From Bacteroides_E sp964528875 (GTDB lineage Bacteria; Bacteroidota; Bacteroidia; Bacteroidales; Bacteroidaceae): a stretch of DNA of 64,000 bases. The position numbers were made by a program, and so were the translations under genes. This document shows positions 34,847 to 44,400 of this stretch, one piece after another; position 1 is the stretch's first letter, and every line of letters begins with the position of its first letter. The stretch is from NCBI GenBank assembly GCA_964528875.1, contig CAZGUI010000006.1:15943-79942 (forward strand), given 5' to 3'. The notes under the pieces are model-generated. The model worked only from the letters and a program-made list of their open reading frames with translations. It did not search any database and was not told where the DNA came from.

Positions 34847-35599
34847 ATGATAAAGAGAATAATTCCTTGTTTAGATATAAAAAATGGTGAAACGGTTAAA
34901 GGTGTAAACTTTGTAAACCTTAAACATGCGGGTGATCCGGTAGAATTAGCCAAAGCGTATAATGAACAGGGAGCAGATGAGTTAGTTATATTGGATATAG
35001 CTGCTACCGTTGAAAAAAGAAAGACCTTTAATCAATTAATAAAAGATATAGCAGAAGTATTGACAATTCCACTTACTGTTGGAGGTGGAATTAGTGAGTT
35101 GAGTGATGTGGAGCGTATTCTGAGTCTGGGGGCAAGTAAAGTGTCTTATAGTTCAGCTGCACTACGTAATCCAAATTTAATTGATGAGGTTGCGAAACAT
35201 TTTGGATCTACCATCTCTGTCGTGGCTATTGATGCTAAAGAAACAGATAAAGGGTGGATGTGCCTTTTGAATGGTGGACGTGTTCTTTCAGAAAAACTGT
35301 TATTGGATTGGGCTTATGAGGCACAAGAACGTGGAGCAGGAGAGATTCTATTTACAAGTATGGATCATGACGGAAAGAAAATTGGATTCCCTAATGAAAT
35401 ATTGGCCGAGTTGCATAATAAGCTTTCAATTCCTGTGATTGCATCTGGTGGTGCTGGTTCTATGGAGGACTTTAGAGATGCTTTTCTAACAGGTCACGCT
35501 GATGCTGCACTGGCAGCAAGTGTTTTTCACTTTGGAGAAGTTAAAATACCAGAATTAAAAGCTTATCTTTGCAATCAGGGGATTTCTGTTCGCAAATAA
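34847..35599 (+). CDS. hisF: Imidazole glycerol phosphate synthase, cyclase subunit
   Basis: It joins PRFAR and ammonia to form imidazole glycerol phosphate and AICAR; the ammonia normally comes from HisH. The 250 residues match HisF: RIIPCLDIKNGETVKGVNFVNL at the start, ELVILDIAAT, VGGGI, SMDHDGKKIGF with the second catalytic Asp, and ASGGAGS. HisA and HisF are related barrels and lie 33 bp apart. No hisH gene is in this run, so the glutaminase subunit must be encoded elsewhere. Confidence 0.96.
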   Translation: MIKRIIPCLDIKNGETVKGVNFVNLKHAGDPVELAKAYNEQGADELVILDIAATVEKRKTFNQLIKDIAEVLTIPLTVGGGISELSDVERILSLGASKVSYSSAALRNPNLIDEVAKHFGSTISVVAIDAKETDKGWMCLLNGGRVLSEKLLLDWAYEAQERGAGEILFTSMDHDGKKIGFPNEILAELHNKLSIPVIASGGAGSMEDFRDAFLTGHADAALAASVFHFGEVKIPELKAYLCNQGISVRK

Positions 35600-35650
35600 T
35601 TGCTTATTAAGAACTTGACTGAACCATTTTGCTACTCAAAACATATAAAG

Positions 35651-36259
35651 ATGAATATAAAATACGATAAAGAAGGATTAGTTCCTGCTATAATACAAGA
35701 TGTTGATACTCTGAAAGTTCTTATGTTAGGGTATATGAATGAAGAGTCTTATAAAAAAACATTAGAAACTAAACAGGTTACATTCTTTAGTCGCTCACGT
35801 CAAAAATTATGGACCAAAGGTGAAGAGAGTGGTAATTTTTTAGAATTAGTTTCCATTAAATCCGATTGTGATCAAGATACACTTTTAATTAAGGTGCGTC
35901 CTGTAGGTCCTACATGTCATACCGGATCGGATACTTGTTGGGATGAAAAGAATGAAGAACCTTTACTTTTTTTGAAGCAGCTACAGGAGGTGTTAAATCA
36001 GCGATTCAAAGATATGCCTGAAAACTCATACACCACACAGTTATTCCAATCAGGAGTTAACCGTATGGCTCAAAAAGTGGGTGAAGAGGCTGTGGAGACA
36101 GTCATAGAAGCTACAAATGGTAAAGATGAACGTCTTTTGTATGAGGGTTCAGATTTAATTTATCATTTGATGGTACTACTAACCTCAAAGGGGTATGGTA
36201 TTGAGGATTTAGTAAAAGAGTTACAAGATAGACATAAAGACTCATGGAAGAAGCACTAA
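35651..36259 (+). CDS. hisIE: Bifunctional phosphoribosyl-AMP cyclohydrolase / phosphoribosyl-ATP pyrophosphatase
   Basis: It carries out the second and third steps of histidine synthesis. I start at ATG 35651 (MNIKYDKEGLVPAIIQD, 202 residues); the frame is open back to a TTG at 35600, but those residues do not match the family. The HisI domain spans about 1-110, with MLGYMNEESY, FFSRSRQKLWTKGEESGN and the metal site DCDQDTLL...CHTGSDTCW. The HisE domain spans about 115-202, with GVNRMAQKVGEEAVETVIEA and LIYHLMVLL. It overlaps the next gene by 16 bp. Confidence 0.94.
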   Translation: MNIKYDKEGLVPAIIQDVDTLKVLMLGYMNEESYKKTLETKQVTFFSRSRQKLWTKGEESGNFLELVSIKSDCDQDTLLIKVRPVGPTCHTGSDTCWDEKNEEPLLFLKQLQEVLNQRFKDMPENSYTTQLFQSGVNRMAQKVGEEAVETVIEATNGKDERLLYEGSDLIYHLMVLLTSKGYGIEDLVKELQDRHKDSWKKH

Positions 36260-36945
36260 TTCATTACGAAAAGGTATCTATTTATCAAGAGGAACTCTGT
36301 ATCTTAAAAGATGTAGATATACAACTAAATAAAGGTGAGTTTGCATATCTCATTGGATCGGTGGGATCTGGAAAAACAAGTCTGCTCAAATCTATGTATG
36401 CTGAACTAGGGATAGCTGAAGGACAAGGACGAGTTTTAGATTGTTCCATATTAAAACTGAAAAGAAAACAGATTCCGAAGTTGAGAAGAAACATTGGAAT
36501 TGTATTTCAAGATTTCAGGCTATTGATTGATCGCTCAGTACACGATAATTTGTCTTTTGTTTTAAAGGCAACCGGTTGGAAAAAGAAACATGAAATAGAT
36601 TTTCGCATCCAAGAGGTTCTGGACTTAGTAGGTATGAGTCATAAGGGATATAAATATCCGTATGAATTATCCGGAGGAGAACAGCAACGAATAGTTATTG
36701 CTCGTGCAATGTTAAACTCTCCAGCTATTATTTTAGCGGATGAACCTACCGGCAATTTAGACATAGAGACCGGAAGAAATATTGTGGAGCTGTTGCACGA
36801 AATCGCAAAAAAAGGAAGCCTGGTGGTTATGACTACACATAATTTAAACTATGTGTATGAGTACCCGGGAATGGTTTTGCGTTGTCATGAGCGTCAGTTG
36901 CTAGATGTGACGGATGAGTTTTATAAGTCAAAAGAGAATAATTAA
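36244..36945 (+). CDS. ftsE: FtsE-like ABC transporter ATP-binding protein
   Basis: It is the ATPase partner of FtsX, which links cell division to cell-wall hydrolases. The 233 residues have Walker A GSVGSGKTS near 39, Q-loop VFQDFRLL, signature LSGGEQQRIVIARAM and Walker B ILADEPTGNLD, followed by VMTTHN. The RRNIGIVFQDFRLL stretch is typical of FtsE rather than LolD. No ftsX gene adjoins it; in this phylum ftsX is often separate. It overlaps hisIE by 16 bp and precedes lysC by 20 bp, so it seems co-transcribed with biosynthetic genes. A LolD-like role is less likely. Confidence 0.8.
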   Translation: MEEALIHYEKVSIYQEELCILKDVDIQLNKGEFAYLIGSVGSGKTSLLKSMYAELGIAEGQGRVLDCSILKLKRKQIPKLRRNIGIVFQDFRLLIDRSVHDNLSFVLKATGWKKKHEIDFRIQEVLDLVGMSHKGYKYPYELSGGEQQRIVIARAMLNSPAIILADEPTGNLDIETGRNIVELLHEIAKKGSLVVMTTHNLNYVYEYPGMVLRCHERQLLDVTDEFYKSKENN

Positions 36946-36965
36946 TTAAAAAGATAGAGAATAAA

Positions 36966-38288
36966 ATGAAAGTATTAAAGTTTGGAGGTACTTCAGTAGG
37001 ATCGGCAGACCGAATTAAAGAAGTGGCCAAATTAATAGCTGATGGTGAAAGAAAAATTGTAGTTTTCTCGGCTATGTCAGGTACAACCAATACATTGGTA
37101 GAGATTTCTGACTATTTGTATAAGAAAAACCCGGAAGGGGCTAATGAAGTTATCAATAAGTTAGAAGAGTTGTACGTTAAACATGTAGATGAACTTTATA
37201 GTACTCCTGAGTTTAAAGAAAAAGGACTGGATGTTGTCCGAACTCATTTTGACTCTATCCGAAAATATACTAAAGATTTATTTACTCTTTTTGAGGAAAA
37301 AGTATTGTTGGCTCAAGGGGAGTTAATATCTTCTGCGCTAATAAACTTTTATTTGAATGAACAAGGAGTAAAATCAGCTTTAATACCCGCTTTGTCTTAT
37401 ATGCGAATGGATAAGAATAACGATCCTGATCCGGTGTATATTCGTGAAAAACTCGCCCACTTATTAGAGCAACATGCTGATGCTGACTTATATATTACAC
37501 AAGGATATATCTGTCGTAATGCTTATGGTGAGATTGATAATTTACAACGTGGAGGTAGTGATTATACTGCATCATTGATAGGTGCGGCGATCAAAGCAGA
37601 GGAAATCCAAATATGGACTGACATAGATGGTATGCACGATAATGACCCTCGTATTGTTGAAAATACTTCTCCTGTACGTCATTTGGAATTTGAAGAAGCA
37701 GCAGAGCTAGCTTACTTTGGGGCAAAAATACTTCACCCGACTTGTATTCAGCCTGCAAAATATGCAAATATACCTGTGCGGTTATTGAATACAATGGATC
37801 CTTCAGCTCCAGGAACGTTGATTTCAAACAATGGAAGTAAAGACAAGAAAATAAAAGCTGTTGCTGCAAAAGAAAATATTACTGCCATAAAAATTAAATC
37901 AAGCCGAATGTTATTGGCTTATGGTTTCTTGCGTAAGGTTTTTGAGATCTTTGAAAGTTACGAAACACCTATAGATATGATTTGTACTTCAGAGGTGGGA
38001 GTATCTGTATCTATTGATAATACACGGAACTTAAACGAGATATTAAATGACTTGAGAAAATATGGAACTGTAACCGTTGATGAAGATATGTGCATCATCT
38101 GTGTTGTAGGTGATTTATCTTGGGAAAATGTCGGCTTTGAAACAAAAGCTTTAGAAGCCATGAAAAATATTCCGGTGCGTATGATTTCATTCGGTGGAAG
38201 CAATTACAATATTTCTTTTTTAATACGTAGTGAAGATAAGGTAAATGCTTTGCGTCAATTAAGTAGTAATTTGTTTAATAACAAATAA
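36966..38288 (+). CDS. lysC: Aspartate kinase
   Basis: It phosphorylates aspartate, the entry to the lysine, threonine and methionine pathways. The 440 residues fit a monofunctional enzyme: KFGGTSVGSADRI at the start, a kinase domain to about 290 (TQGYICRNAYGEIDNLQRGGSDYTASLIGAAI, IWTDIDGMHDNDPRIV) and two ACT domains after it (about 300-440), which usually bind lysine. There is no homoserine dehydrogenase domain. It is followed after 11 bp by lysA, whose product ends the lysine branch. Confidence 0.95.
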   Translation: MKVLKFGGTSVGSADRIKEVAKLIADGERKIVVFSAMSGTTNTLVEISDYLYKKNPEGANEVINKLEELYVKHVDELYSTPEFKEKGLDVVRTHFDSIRKYTKDLFTLFEEKVLLAQGELISSALINFYLNEQGVKSALIPALSYMRMDKNNDPDPVYIREKLAHLLEQHADADLYITQGYICRNAYGEIDNLQRGGSDYTASLIGAAIKAEEIQIWTDIDGMHDNDPRIVENTSPVRHLEFEEAAELAYFGAKILHPTCIQPAKYANIPVRLLNTMDPSAPGTLISNNGSKDKKIKAVAAKENITAIKIKSSRMLLAYGFLRKVFEIFESYETPIDMICTSEVGVSVSIDNTRNLNEILNDLRKYGTVTVDEDMCIICVVGDLSWENVGFETKALEAMKNIPVRMISFGGSNYNISFLIRSEDKVNALRQLSSNLFNNK

Positions 38289-38299
38289 AGGAAACCAAA

Positions 38300-39487
38300 G
38301 TGGCAGAAGTGCAAAAAGGATATTTCCCTTTAGAGCAATTCAAAGATCTTAGGACACCCTTCTATTATTATGATAGCCATCTTCTAAGGCAGACTTTGGA
38401 GACAGCTTGTTGTGAGGTTAAGGTGTTTGATCAGGTAATGTTGCATTATGCGTTGAAAGCAAATACTAATCCTCAACTCCTTTCTGTTATCCAATCCTAT
38501 GGATTAGGAGCTGACTGTGTGAGTGGAGGAGAGATTCAAGCAGCTTTAGATGCAAACTTTAAACCTGAAAAAATTGTTTTTGCAGGAGTGGGAAAAGCAG
38601 ATTGGGAGATTGAATTAGCTCTTAAGCATGATATATTTTGCTTTAATGTGGAATCGAAACCTGAACTTGAGATCATTAATGAACTTGCAGCAAAACAGAA
38701 TAAAATAGCTCGCGTTTGTTTGCGTGTTAATCCTAATGTTGGAGCTCATACCCATGCCAACATTACAACAGGGTTAGCTGAAAATAAATTTGGTATTGGT
38801 CTGACGGAGTTAGCCGATGTGATCAGTTTTGTTCAAGAGGCTAAACATATTGACTGGATTGGGCTTCATTTTCATATTGGATCTCAAATTATGGATTCAT
38901 ACGATTTCACTGCATTGTGTAACCGGATTAACACTATACAAAACTACTTAGAGGCTCATCAAATACAGCTTTCTCATATTAATGTGGGAGGTGGACTTGG
39001 TATTGATTATGAAAACCCGAATAGGCAATCTATTCCTAACTTTAAGGAGTACTTTGCAACTTACGATGATAAATTGAAATTGCGACCACATCAAACTATT
39101 CATTTTGAATTGGGGCGTTCCATTGTAGGTCAATGTGGTTCTTTAATATCTAAAGTTTTATATGTTAAGCAAGGAGCAAAAAAACAATTTGCTATTTTAG
39201 ATGCAGGTATGACTGAATTGATCCGACCGGCACTCTATCAAGCTTATCATAAAATAGAAAACTTGTCTTCAGAGGGACAAGTGCAAGCCTATGATGTTGT
39301 GGGCCCAATTTGTGAATCATCGGATGTGTTTGGGAAATCTATAGACTTAAATAAGGTGAGTCGTGGTGACTTTATAGCCATACGTTCTGCCGGAGCATAT
39401 GGTGAGGTTATGGCCTCTCAGTATAATCGCAGAGAATTACCCAAATCCTATGTTTCTGATGAATTTAATATTTGCAGTATAAAATAA
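38300..39487 (+). CDS. lysA: Diaminopimelate decarboxylase
   Basis: It decarboxylates meso-diaminopimelate to lysine, the last step of the pathway, with PLP. The 395 residues show a fold-type III barrel: FYYYDSHLL, the PLP lysine in HYALKANTNPQLL, HFHIGSQI, VGGGLGIDY, the C-terminal GPICESSDVFG and GAYGEVMASQYN. The start is GTG with AAAGGAAA just upstream; no better ATG is available. The coding run from hisA ends here. Confidence 0.95.
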   Translation: MAEVQKGYFPLEQFKDLRTPFYYYDSHLLRQTLETACCEVKVFDQVMLHYALKANTNPQLLSVIQSYGLGADCVSGGEIQAALDANFKPEKIVFAGVGKADWEIELALKHDIFCFNVESKPELEIINELAAKQNKIARVCLRVNPNVGAHTHANITTGLAENKFGIGLTELADVISFVQEAKHIDWIGLHFHIGSQIMDSYDFTALCNRINTIQNYLEAHQIQLSHINVGGGLGIDYENPNRQSIPNFKEYFATYDDKLKLRPHQTIHFELGRSIVGQCGSLISKVLYVKQGAKKQFAILDAGMTELIRPALYQAYHKIENLSSEGQVQAYDVVGPICESSDVFGKSIDLNKVSRGDFIAIRSAGAYGEVMASQYNRRELPKSYVSDEFNICSIK

Positions 39488-39565
39488 TTCAACGTTTTCT
39501 TGAACAAAGGTTCCATCAAGCTGTTATAGTATGTAATATAAGTGGGAATTTTAATAAGAAATATT

Positions 39566-40051
39566 ATGATATCAGAAAAATTACTTAAAGAATTGAATCA
39601 GCAAATAACTGCTGAATTATGGTCTTCAAACCTATATTTATCAATGTCTTACTTTATGGAGCATCAAGGCTTTTCCGGTTTTGCTAGTTGGCTAATGGCG
39701 CAAAGTGAAGAAGAGAGAAGTCATGCAAAAGAATTTGCGGATTATATTCTTTCCAGAGGATGCGAAGTTAAGATAGAAAAAATAGATGTTGTACCTCAAG
39801 GATGGGGATCACCCCTAGAAGTGTTCGAACATGTTTATCAACATGAGTGTCATGTGTCAAAATTGATTCACGATTTGATGACCTCAGCTAAATCAGAAAA
39901 CGATTATGCTACAGAATCATTCTTGTGGAAATATATAGAAGAACAAGTAGAGGAAGAAGCTAGTACATCAGCTGTAGTAGACTTAATGAAGAAAACAGAT
40001 AAAGGTGGCTTATTATTTCTTGATGCTAAATTAGGAAGAAGAGAAAATTAA
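39566..40051 (+). CDS. ftnA: Ferritin (bacterial non-heme, FtnA-like)
   Basis: This iron-storage protein assembles into a 24-mer and oxidises Fe(II). The start is ATG 39566 (MISEKLLKELNQQITAELWSSNLYLSM), giving 161 residues as usual for the family; an upstream GTG at 39542 would add eight unlikely residues. Ferroxidase ligands are present: Glu in TAELWS, the EEERSHA block and the later Glu/Gln in YIEEQVEEEA. Bacteroides use such a ferritin in oxygen and iron stress. It is followed by a terminator at 40074-40118. Confidence 0.95.
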   Translation: MISEKLLKELNQQITAELWSSNLYLSMSYFMEHQGFSGFASWLMAQSEEERSHAKEFADYILSRGCEVKIEKIDVVPQGWGSPLEVFEHVYQHECHVSKLIHDLMTSAKSENDYATESFLWKYIEEQVEEEASTSAVVDLMKKTDKGGLLFLDAKLGRREN

Positions 40052-40073
40052 GTAGTCCTTTTTTTATAAAATG

Positions 40074-40118
40074 AATAGCAGATAGGTTGAAGTCTTTCAC
40101 TTATCTGCTATTTTTTTT
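40074..40118 (+). terminator. Terminator after ferritin
   Basis: AATAGCAGATA ... TTATCTGCTATT forms a stem of about 11 bp with a loop of about 16 bases and ends in eight T, 22 bp after the ferritin stop. Confidence 0.8.
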
Positions 40119-40160
40119 GCCCTAAAGAATATTAAAAAGTGAAGATATTGTAATGTGTAG

Positions 40161-40191
40161 TTTGCATTTTGATGAAGATAGTGTATATTTG
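40161..40191 (+). promoter_or_regulatory. Strong Bacteroidetes promoter before the AAA ATPase gene
   Basis: TTTG at 40161-40164 and TATATTTG at 40184-40191, spaced by exactly 19 bp, give the best match in the window to the -33/-7 consensus. Transcription would begin near 40198, giving a short leader before the ATG at 40224. Confidence 0.75.
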
Positions 40192-40223
40192 CAATACTGT
40201 AAACTTTCGATATTTTAATATAA

Positions 40224-41402
40224 ATGGAATCGTTTTACCGCACACATGCTTATCTAATTAAACATATAAATGCTCCCGTTCGAAGATATCTGATGGATGA
40301 GATTGACTGGAACGATAGACTGATTGGCATTAAAGGTACAAGAGGTATAGGTAAAACTACTTTTCTGCTACAATATGCAAAGGAAAAGTTTGGAACAGAT
40401 CCTTCCTGTCTATATATCAACATGAACAATTTTTACTTTACAGGAAATGGCCTAAAAGAATTTGTTGGTCGTTTTGTGGAGCAAGGAGGAAAAGTGCTGT
40501 TGATTGATCAGGTATTTAAATATCCCAATTGGAGTGAAGACATCCGTTACTGTTATGATACCTACTCTTCCTTAAAAATCATATTTACAGGTTCTTCTGT
40601 TATGCAGTTAAAAGAGGATAATGTAGAATTAAAAGGTGTTGTTCAAAGCTATAATCTGCGTGGATTCTCTTTCCGTGAGTATTTAAACTTAATGACCGGT
40701 TTAAGATTGCAATCATATACATTAGATGAATTGTTGGAGAATCATGAGAAAATTGCAAAAGGTATAAATAACAAAGTAAATCCTGCTGATTTTTTTCCGG
40801 ATTATATTCATCATGGTTTTTATCCTTTTTTCTTAGAGAAAAGGAATTTTTCAGAGAATTTGTTGAAAACCATGAATATGATGATTGAAGTAGATGTACT
40901 TTTGATCAAACAAATAGAACTAAAATATTTATCTAAAATAAAGAAATTATTATATTTACTGGCAGTAGATGGGCCTCAAACGCCTAATGTAAGTCAGTTG
41001 GCTAAAGAAATAGAAACATCGCGCGCAACAGTTATGAATTACATCAAGTATTTGGCAGATGCACGCTTAATAAATATGTTCTATCCTAAAGGAAGTGACT
41101 TTCCTAAAAAGCCTTCAAGGGTTTTCATGCAAAACTCTAATCTGATTTATTCCATCTATCCAATGAATGTGAAATATCAAGATATTTTAATTACGTTTTT
41201 TGCTAATGCTTTGTGGAAAGATCATAAGGTTAATAAATCAAAAGCCAGACACTCTCTTTTAGTAGACGAAGAGCAGGTCTATCGAATATTAACTAAGGGA
41301 TCGAAAATTAAACAAGAAGATAAAGTATTATATGCTGTTGACCAGTTGGATGTTGGTAAAGGCAATAACATACCACTTTGGCTTTTTGGCTTTTTATATT
41401 GA
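40224..41402 (+). CDS. AAA family ATPase (ATP-binding/DUF4143-type)
   Basis: This 392-residue protein has a Walker A GIKGTRGIGKTTFLL (about 36-50), a Walker B-like KVLLIDQVF and a sensor IIFTGSSVMQL. FSFREYLNL is typical of the large bacterial AAA group with a C-terminal DUF4143/nuclease-like domain. A winged-helix-like stretch follows (SQLAKEIETSRATVMNYIKYLADARLI). Such proteins are frequent in Bacteroidetes; some act in DNA-related or defence contexts, but the role of most is unknown. It has its own promoter and precedes PFOR by 35 bp. Confidence 0.8.
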   Translation: MESFYRTHAYLIKHINAPVRRYLMDEIDWNDRLIGIKGTRGIGKTTFLLQYAKEKFGTDPSCLYINMNNFYFTGNGLKEFVGRFVEQGGKVLLIDQVFKYPNWSEDIRYCYDTYSSLKIIFTGSSVMQLKEDNVELKGVVQSYNLRGFSFREYLNLMTGLRLQSYTLDELLENHEKIAKGINNKVNPADFFPDYIHHGFYPFFLEKRNFSENLLKTMNMMIEVDVLLIKQIELKYLSKIKKLLYLLAVDGPQTPNVSQLAKEIETSRATVMNYIKYLADARLINMFYPKGSDFPKKPSRVFMQNSNLIYSIYPMNVKYQDILITFFANALWKDHKVNKSKARHSLLVDEEQVYRILTKGSKIKQEDKVLYAVDQLDVGKGNNIPLWLFGFLY

Positions 41403-41437
41403 GAACGATTATTTTATTACTTAATATATAACTAGTT

Positions 41438-44400
41438 ATGACTAAACAGAAAAAATTTATTACTTGTGATGGTAATCAAGCTGCTGCACATATTTCATAT
41501 ATGTTTTCAGAAGTTGCTTCGATATACCCCATCACACCTTCTTCAACTATGGCTGAATACGTAGATGAGTGGGCCGCTGCAGGGCGTAAAAATATTTTTG
41601 GTGAAACTGTTTTAGTAGAAGAAATGCAATCAGAAGCCGGTGCTGCTGGTGCATTACATGGCTCACTTCAAGCTGGAGCTTTATCTACTACCTATACAGC
41701 TTCTCAAGGATTGCTCTTGATGATCCCTAACATGTACAAAATTGCCGCTGAGCTATTGCCTTGTGTTTTCCACGTATCTGCTCGTGCTATTGCAGCTCAA
41801 GCATTATCAATATTTGGAGACCACCAAGACGTGATGGCTACTCGTCAAACCGGGTTTGCTATGTTGGCAGAAGGGTCTGTTCAAGAAGTTATGGATTTAG
41901 CAGCTGTTGCACATCTTGCAACCATTAAATCACGTATTCCTTTCATCAATTTCTTTGATGGATTCCGTACTTCTCACGAAATCCAAAAAATTGAAATGTT
42001 AGAGAATGAAGATTTAGTACACTTAATTGACCAAGAAGCTTTAAGCGAATTCCGTCAACGTGCACTTAAGCCTTCTTCTCCTGTAATGAGAGGTATGGCT
42101 GAAAATCCTGACGTATATTTCCAACACCGTGAAGCAGCTAATCCATTCTATGATGCTGTTCCTGAGATTGTTGAGGAATATATGAATGAACTTTCAATAA
42201 TTACCGGAAGAAAATATGGTCTGTTTGATTACTATGGTGCGGAAGATGCTGACCGTGTAATCATTGCTATGGGATCAGTTACTGAAGCTGCCCGTGAAGC
42301 TATTGATCATATGACGAAAGAAGGTGAGAAAGTAGGTCTTGTAGCTGTTCATTTATATCGTCCATTCTCAGCAAAACACTTCTTGGCTGCTGTTCCTAAA
42401 ACTGCTAAGAAAATTGCTGTTCTAGATCGTACTAAAGAGCCGGGAGCAACTGGTGAGCCTTTATACTTAGACGTAAAAGACTGTTTCTACGGAAAAGAGG
42501 ATGCTCCTCTTATTGTAGGTGGTCGCTATGGTCTTTCTTCAAAAGATACGACTCCAACACAAATTATTTCTGTGTTTGAGAACTTAAATCAAAAAATGCC
42601 TAAAAACCAATTCACAATTGGTATTGTTGATGATGTTACCTTTACTTCTTTACCTGCTAAAGAAGAACTAGCTTTAGGTGGTGATGACATTTTCGAAGCT
42701 AAATTCTACGGATTGGGTTCTGATGGTACTGTAGGTGCAAATAAAAACTCTATTAAAATTATTGGAGATAATACGGATAAATATTGTCAGGCCTATTTCT
42801 CTTATGACTCTAAGAAATCCGGAGGTTTTACTTGTTCTCACTTACGTTTTGGTGATTCTCCTATCCGTTCAACTTATTTTGTGAACACACCTAATTTCGT
42901 GGCTTGTCACGTTCAGGCTTACTTAAGAATGTACGATGTAACTCGTGGTTTACGTAAAAACGGTACTTTCTTATTAAATACCATTTGGGAAGGTGAAGAA
43001 TTAGCAAAACACTTGCCTAACGATGTTAAACGTAAGTTAGCTAAAGATAATATCAAAGTATATTATATCAATGCAACACAAATTGCACAAGAAATTGGTT
43101 TAGGTAACCGTACCAATACCATTTTACAATCTGCTTTCTTCCGTATCACTGAGATTATCCCTACAAATTTAGCTGTAGAGCAAATGAAAGCATTCATCGT
43201 GAAGTCTTATGGACGTAAGGGTGAAGACATTGTTAACATGAACTATGCTGCGGTTGACAGAGGAGATGAATATAAAGAATTAACAGTAGATCCAGCTTGG
43301 GCTAACTTACCTGCTGATGAAGCAGAAGAAAACAATAACCCTGCATTTATCAATGAAGTGGTTTTCCCAATTAATGCACAAGATGGTGATTCTCTGCCAG
43401 TTTCTACCTTCAAAGGTATTGAAGATGGTACATGGATGGCCGGTACTTCAAAATACGAAAAACGTGGTGTGGCTGCTTTTGTTCCGGAATGGAACCCTGA
43501 AAACTGTATCCAATGTAATCAATGTGCTTATGTTTGTCCTCACGCTTCTATCCGTCCATTCTTATTGGATGAAGAAGAACAAAAAGGTGCAAACTATCCT
43601 ACATTGAAAGCAGTTGGAAAACAATTTGAAGGCTTAACTTTCCGTATTCAAGTGGATGTGCTAGACTGTTTAGGTTGTGGTAACTGTGCTGATATCTGTC
43701 CTGGAAACCCAAGAAAAGGGGGAACTGCTCTTACAATGAAACCGCTTGAGTCTCAATTAGAGCAAAACGAAGGATGGGAATACTCTATTAACAATGTGAA
43801 GAGCAAACAACACTTAGTAGATGTGAAGAGCAACGTTAAGAACTCACAGTTTGCTACTCCTTTATTTGAATTCTCTGGTGCTTGTGCCGGTTGTGGTGAA
43901 ACTCCATATGTTAAGTTATTAACTCAATTATTTGGTGATCGTCAAATGGTGGCTAACGCTACCGGATGTTCTTCCATCTATTCTGGATCGGTTCCGGCTA
44001 CTCCTTATACTACAAATGAAAGAGGAGAAGGACCTGCTTGGGCAAACTCTTTATTTGAAGACTTCTGTGAGTTTGGTTTAGGAATGGAGTTGGCTCACGA
44101 AAAAATGCGTGATCGCATTGAGCGTTTAATGACTGAGGCATTAGATTGTAACGAATGTTCAGGTGAAATTAAAGAGCTATTTAAAGAGTGGATTGAATAT
44201 AAAAAAGATGCAGATAAGACTAAAGAATTAGCTGATAAAATTATTCCACTATTAGAAAAAGCGACTTGCAAATTCAGCAAAGAATTGTATGAACTTAAAC
44301 ATTACTTAGTAAAACGTTCACAATGGATTATTGGTGGTGATGGTGCTTCTTATGATATTGGTTTTGGTGGATTAGACCACGTAATTGCAAGTGGAAAAGA

